Origin: Acanthornis magna
Taxonomy: Eukaryota > Chordata > Aves > Passeriformes > Acanthizidae
NCBI GenBank assembly: GCA_036785705.1
Contig: JAWUZG010000004.1
Location: 11,149,501-11,213,500 of the forward strand
Reading direction: 5' to 3'
DNA: 64,000 bases
Shown here: piece by piece, positions 62,915-64,000 of the stretch
Layout of the letters: the number at the start of each line of letters is the position of its first letter
Position numbering within the stretch: position 1 is the first letter of the stretch
The notes under the pieces: model-generated
Databases searched by the model: none
Told to the model about the DNA's origin: nothing
What the model saw: only the letters and a program-made list of their open reading frames with translations
Program-made: the position numbers and the translations under genes

Positions 62915-63545
62915 ATCTTCATTAATGATCTGAGTCATGGGGCAGAGTGCACCCTTATCAAGTTTGCTGATGACGGGAAACTGGGAAGAGCAGCTGATAT
63001 ATGGGGAGTTGTGCTGCCATTCAGAATGACTTTAATCAGCTGAAAAAATAGGCTGACAGGAATCTCATTAAATTCAACAAGGGGAAGTGTAAAGTCCTGC
63101 ACGTGGGGGGTTATAACCCCATATACAGGTACAAACCAGGACCACCTAGCTGGAAAGTAGCTTGGCAGAAAAGCACCTGAGGTTCCTGCTGGATACCAAC
63201 TTGAACAAGAGCGAGCAATGTGCCGTTGTTGCAAAGAAAGCTAATGTTCATGCTGCTTTGAAAGTACTGCTGCCAGCAGATCATGTGAGGTGATCCTTCT
63301 CCTTCACTCAGCACTGCTGAGGCTGTGTTTGGGTGCTGTGTCCAGTTCTGGGCTCCTCAGGACAGGAGAGGCATGGACACCCACAAGAGGCCTCCAAGAT
63401 GACTAACAGATTAGAACACTTTTCTGTGGGAAAAGTTGAAAGAGCAGGGACTGTGCAGCCCAGAGAAGAGAAGGGTCAGGGGAGATGTTCTCAATGTACG
63501 TAAATACCTGAAGGAAGTTGCAACGAAGACAGAATCAGAGACAGG
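62915..63545 (+). pseudogene. outer CR1, right part (RT catalytic region onward)
   Basis: It opens in frame with IFINDLSHGAEC (62915-62950), then TLIKFADDGKLG with the catalytic FADD at 62963-62974 intact. Next come GGGGAAGTGTAAAGTCCTGC, ACGTGGGGGGTTATAACCCC, AGCAATGTGCCGTTGTTGCA, GCTGTGTCCAGTTCTGGGCT with CCTCAGGACAGGAG, AGAAGAGAAGGGTCAGGGGA and TACCTGAAGGAAGTTGC. Homology ends near 63545 without a 3' UTR or tail. Frameshifts and stops are numerous. The 92-codon frame at 63436-63714 runs out of the element and is not a gene. Confidence 0.9.
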
Positions 63546-64000
63546 ACTGACCACTCTCACATGTGTTCCCATAATCTCTGTAAAACTTGTATCTCCTCTC
63601 CCACAGTCTACTGAGATCTTTCAGTGGGACATTTGGAGAATCATGCCAGATGTAAATGTATGTAATGGATCTAAAATTTTGTCATATTTCATAGTTTCAA
63701 ATAATTTGACCTAAAGTACTTGAAGATTTTTAAGGTAAAATCTACTAAAAAAAATAAACAATTCTTGTATTTTTTAAGGTGCTGATTCATAGCATGCAAA
63801 AATGAATTGAGGCAATTTTAAAAGACTTTCCATTGCAGAACTGCAATTACTGGATTGAACAATCTAAAATTACTGCAGATTTATGACGTGTTGCATGAGA
63901 AAATTTGGCTCAGGCAGTTTGCATTATTGAACTGAAAACCCGAAGTGAAAAGCTTTACTAAAACCTCCCAGGTAAATAAGTGCATTTGGGGGAATAAAGA
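63546..64000. other. A+T-rich DNA to window end, nothing recognised
   Basis: No gene, RNA or repeat family recognised. Confidence 0.55.

Noticed and set aside
62196..63545. Reading the two CR1 pieces as a simple tandem pair with a deletion in the first
   Set aside because: The left flank and right part join precisely at the codons before IFINDL, so nested insertion explains the order with fewer events.

Overview
This window looks like non-coding DNA from a bird, most likely a songbird. It is A+T-rich, has no operon-like gene packing, and its recognisable repeats are CR1 LINEs: seven separate insertions, one split by an LTR-like insert, plus a further locus where one CR1 lies inside another. 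There is also an avian-type endogenous retrovirus (ERV) LTR with leader, two further LTR-like segments and several microsatellites. I saw no mammalian L1, Alu or B1 sequence. CR1 dominance with (ATTCTATG)-type 3' tails points to a sauropsid, and the ERV leader repeat points to birds. The passerine assignment is weaker. No complete protein-coding gene, tRNA or rRNA could be supported, so the window reads as intergenic DNA or the inside of a very large intron.

Layout. 1-10 kb: unannotated A+T-rich DNA with one purine-rich, less A+T-rich patch at 3.8-4.2 kb. 10.2-10.5 kb: CR1 3' end, minus strand. 11.7 and 13.3 kb: a TATATG/TG microsatellite and a CAAA-type A-rich tract. 18.1-18.45 kb: CR1 fragment, plus strand. 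20.1 kb: a possible exon-like segment. 21.7-23.4 kb: CR1 reverse-transcriptase fragment, plus strand, split by an approximately 856-bp insertion with TG...CA ends that contains a long GGAA microsatellite. 24.7 kb: CR1, minus. 30.1-31.5 kb: ERV LTR plus leader, minus. 32.9-33.7 kb: LTR-like segment. 34.9-35.5 kb: CR1, minus. 37.0 kb: a second exon-like segment. 38.3-39.0 kb: a CR1 endonuclease-domain fragment, minus, with an open frame of 128 codons. 40.8-41.2 kb: CR1, plus. 42.7 kb: two 51-bp tandem copies. 50.6-52.0 kb: retroelement-like segment with the longest open frame of the window. 59.8 kb: near-perfect inverted repeat. 60.5 kb: CR1 tail. 61.9 kb: TA/TG/TATG microsatellite. 62.2-63.5 kb: one CR1 inserted inside another.

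No genes act together here. What the window records is layered retrotransposition. The clearest results are the two nested insertions, which give relative ages, the CR1 endonuclease remnant, the 51-bp duplication and the hairpin. I found no evidence of a previously undescribed functional system. The two exon-like segments are the only candidates for host function, and both are weak.
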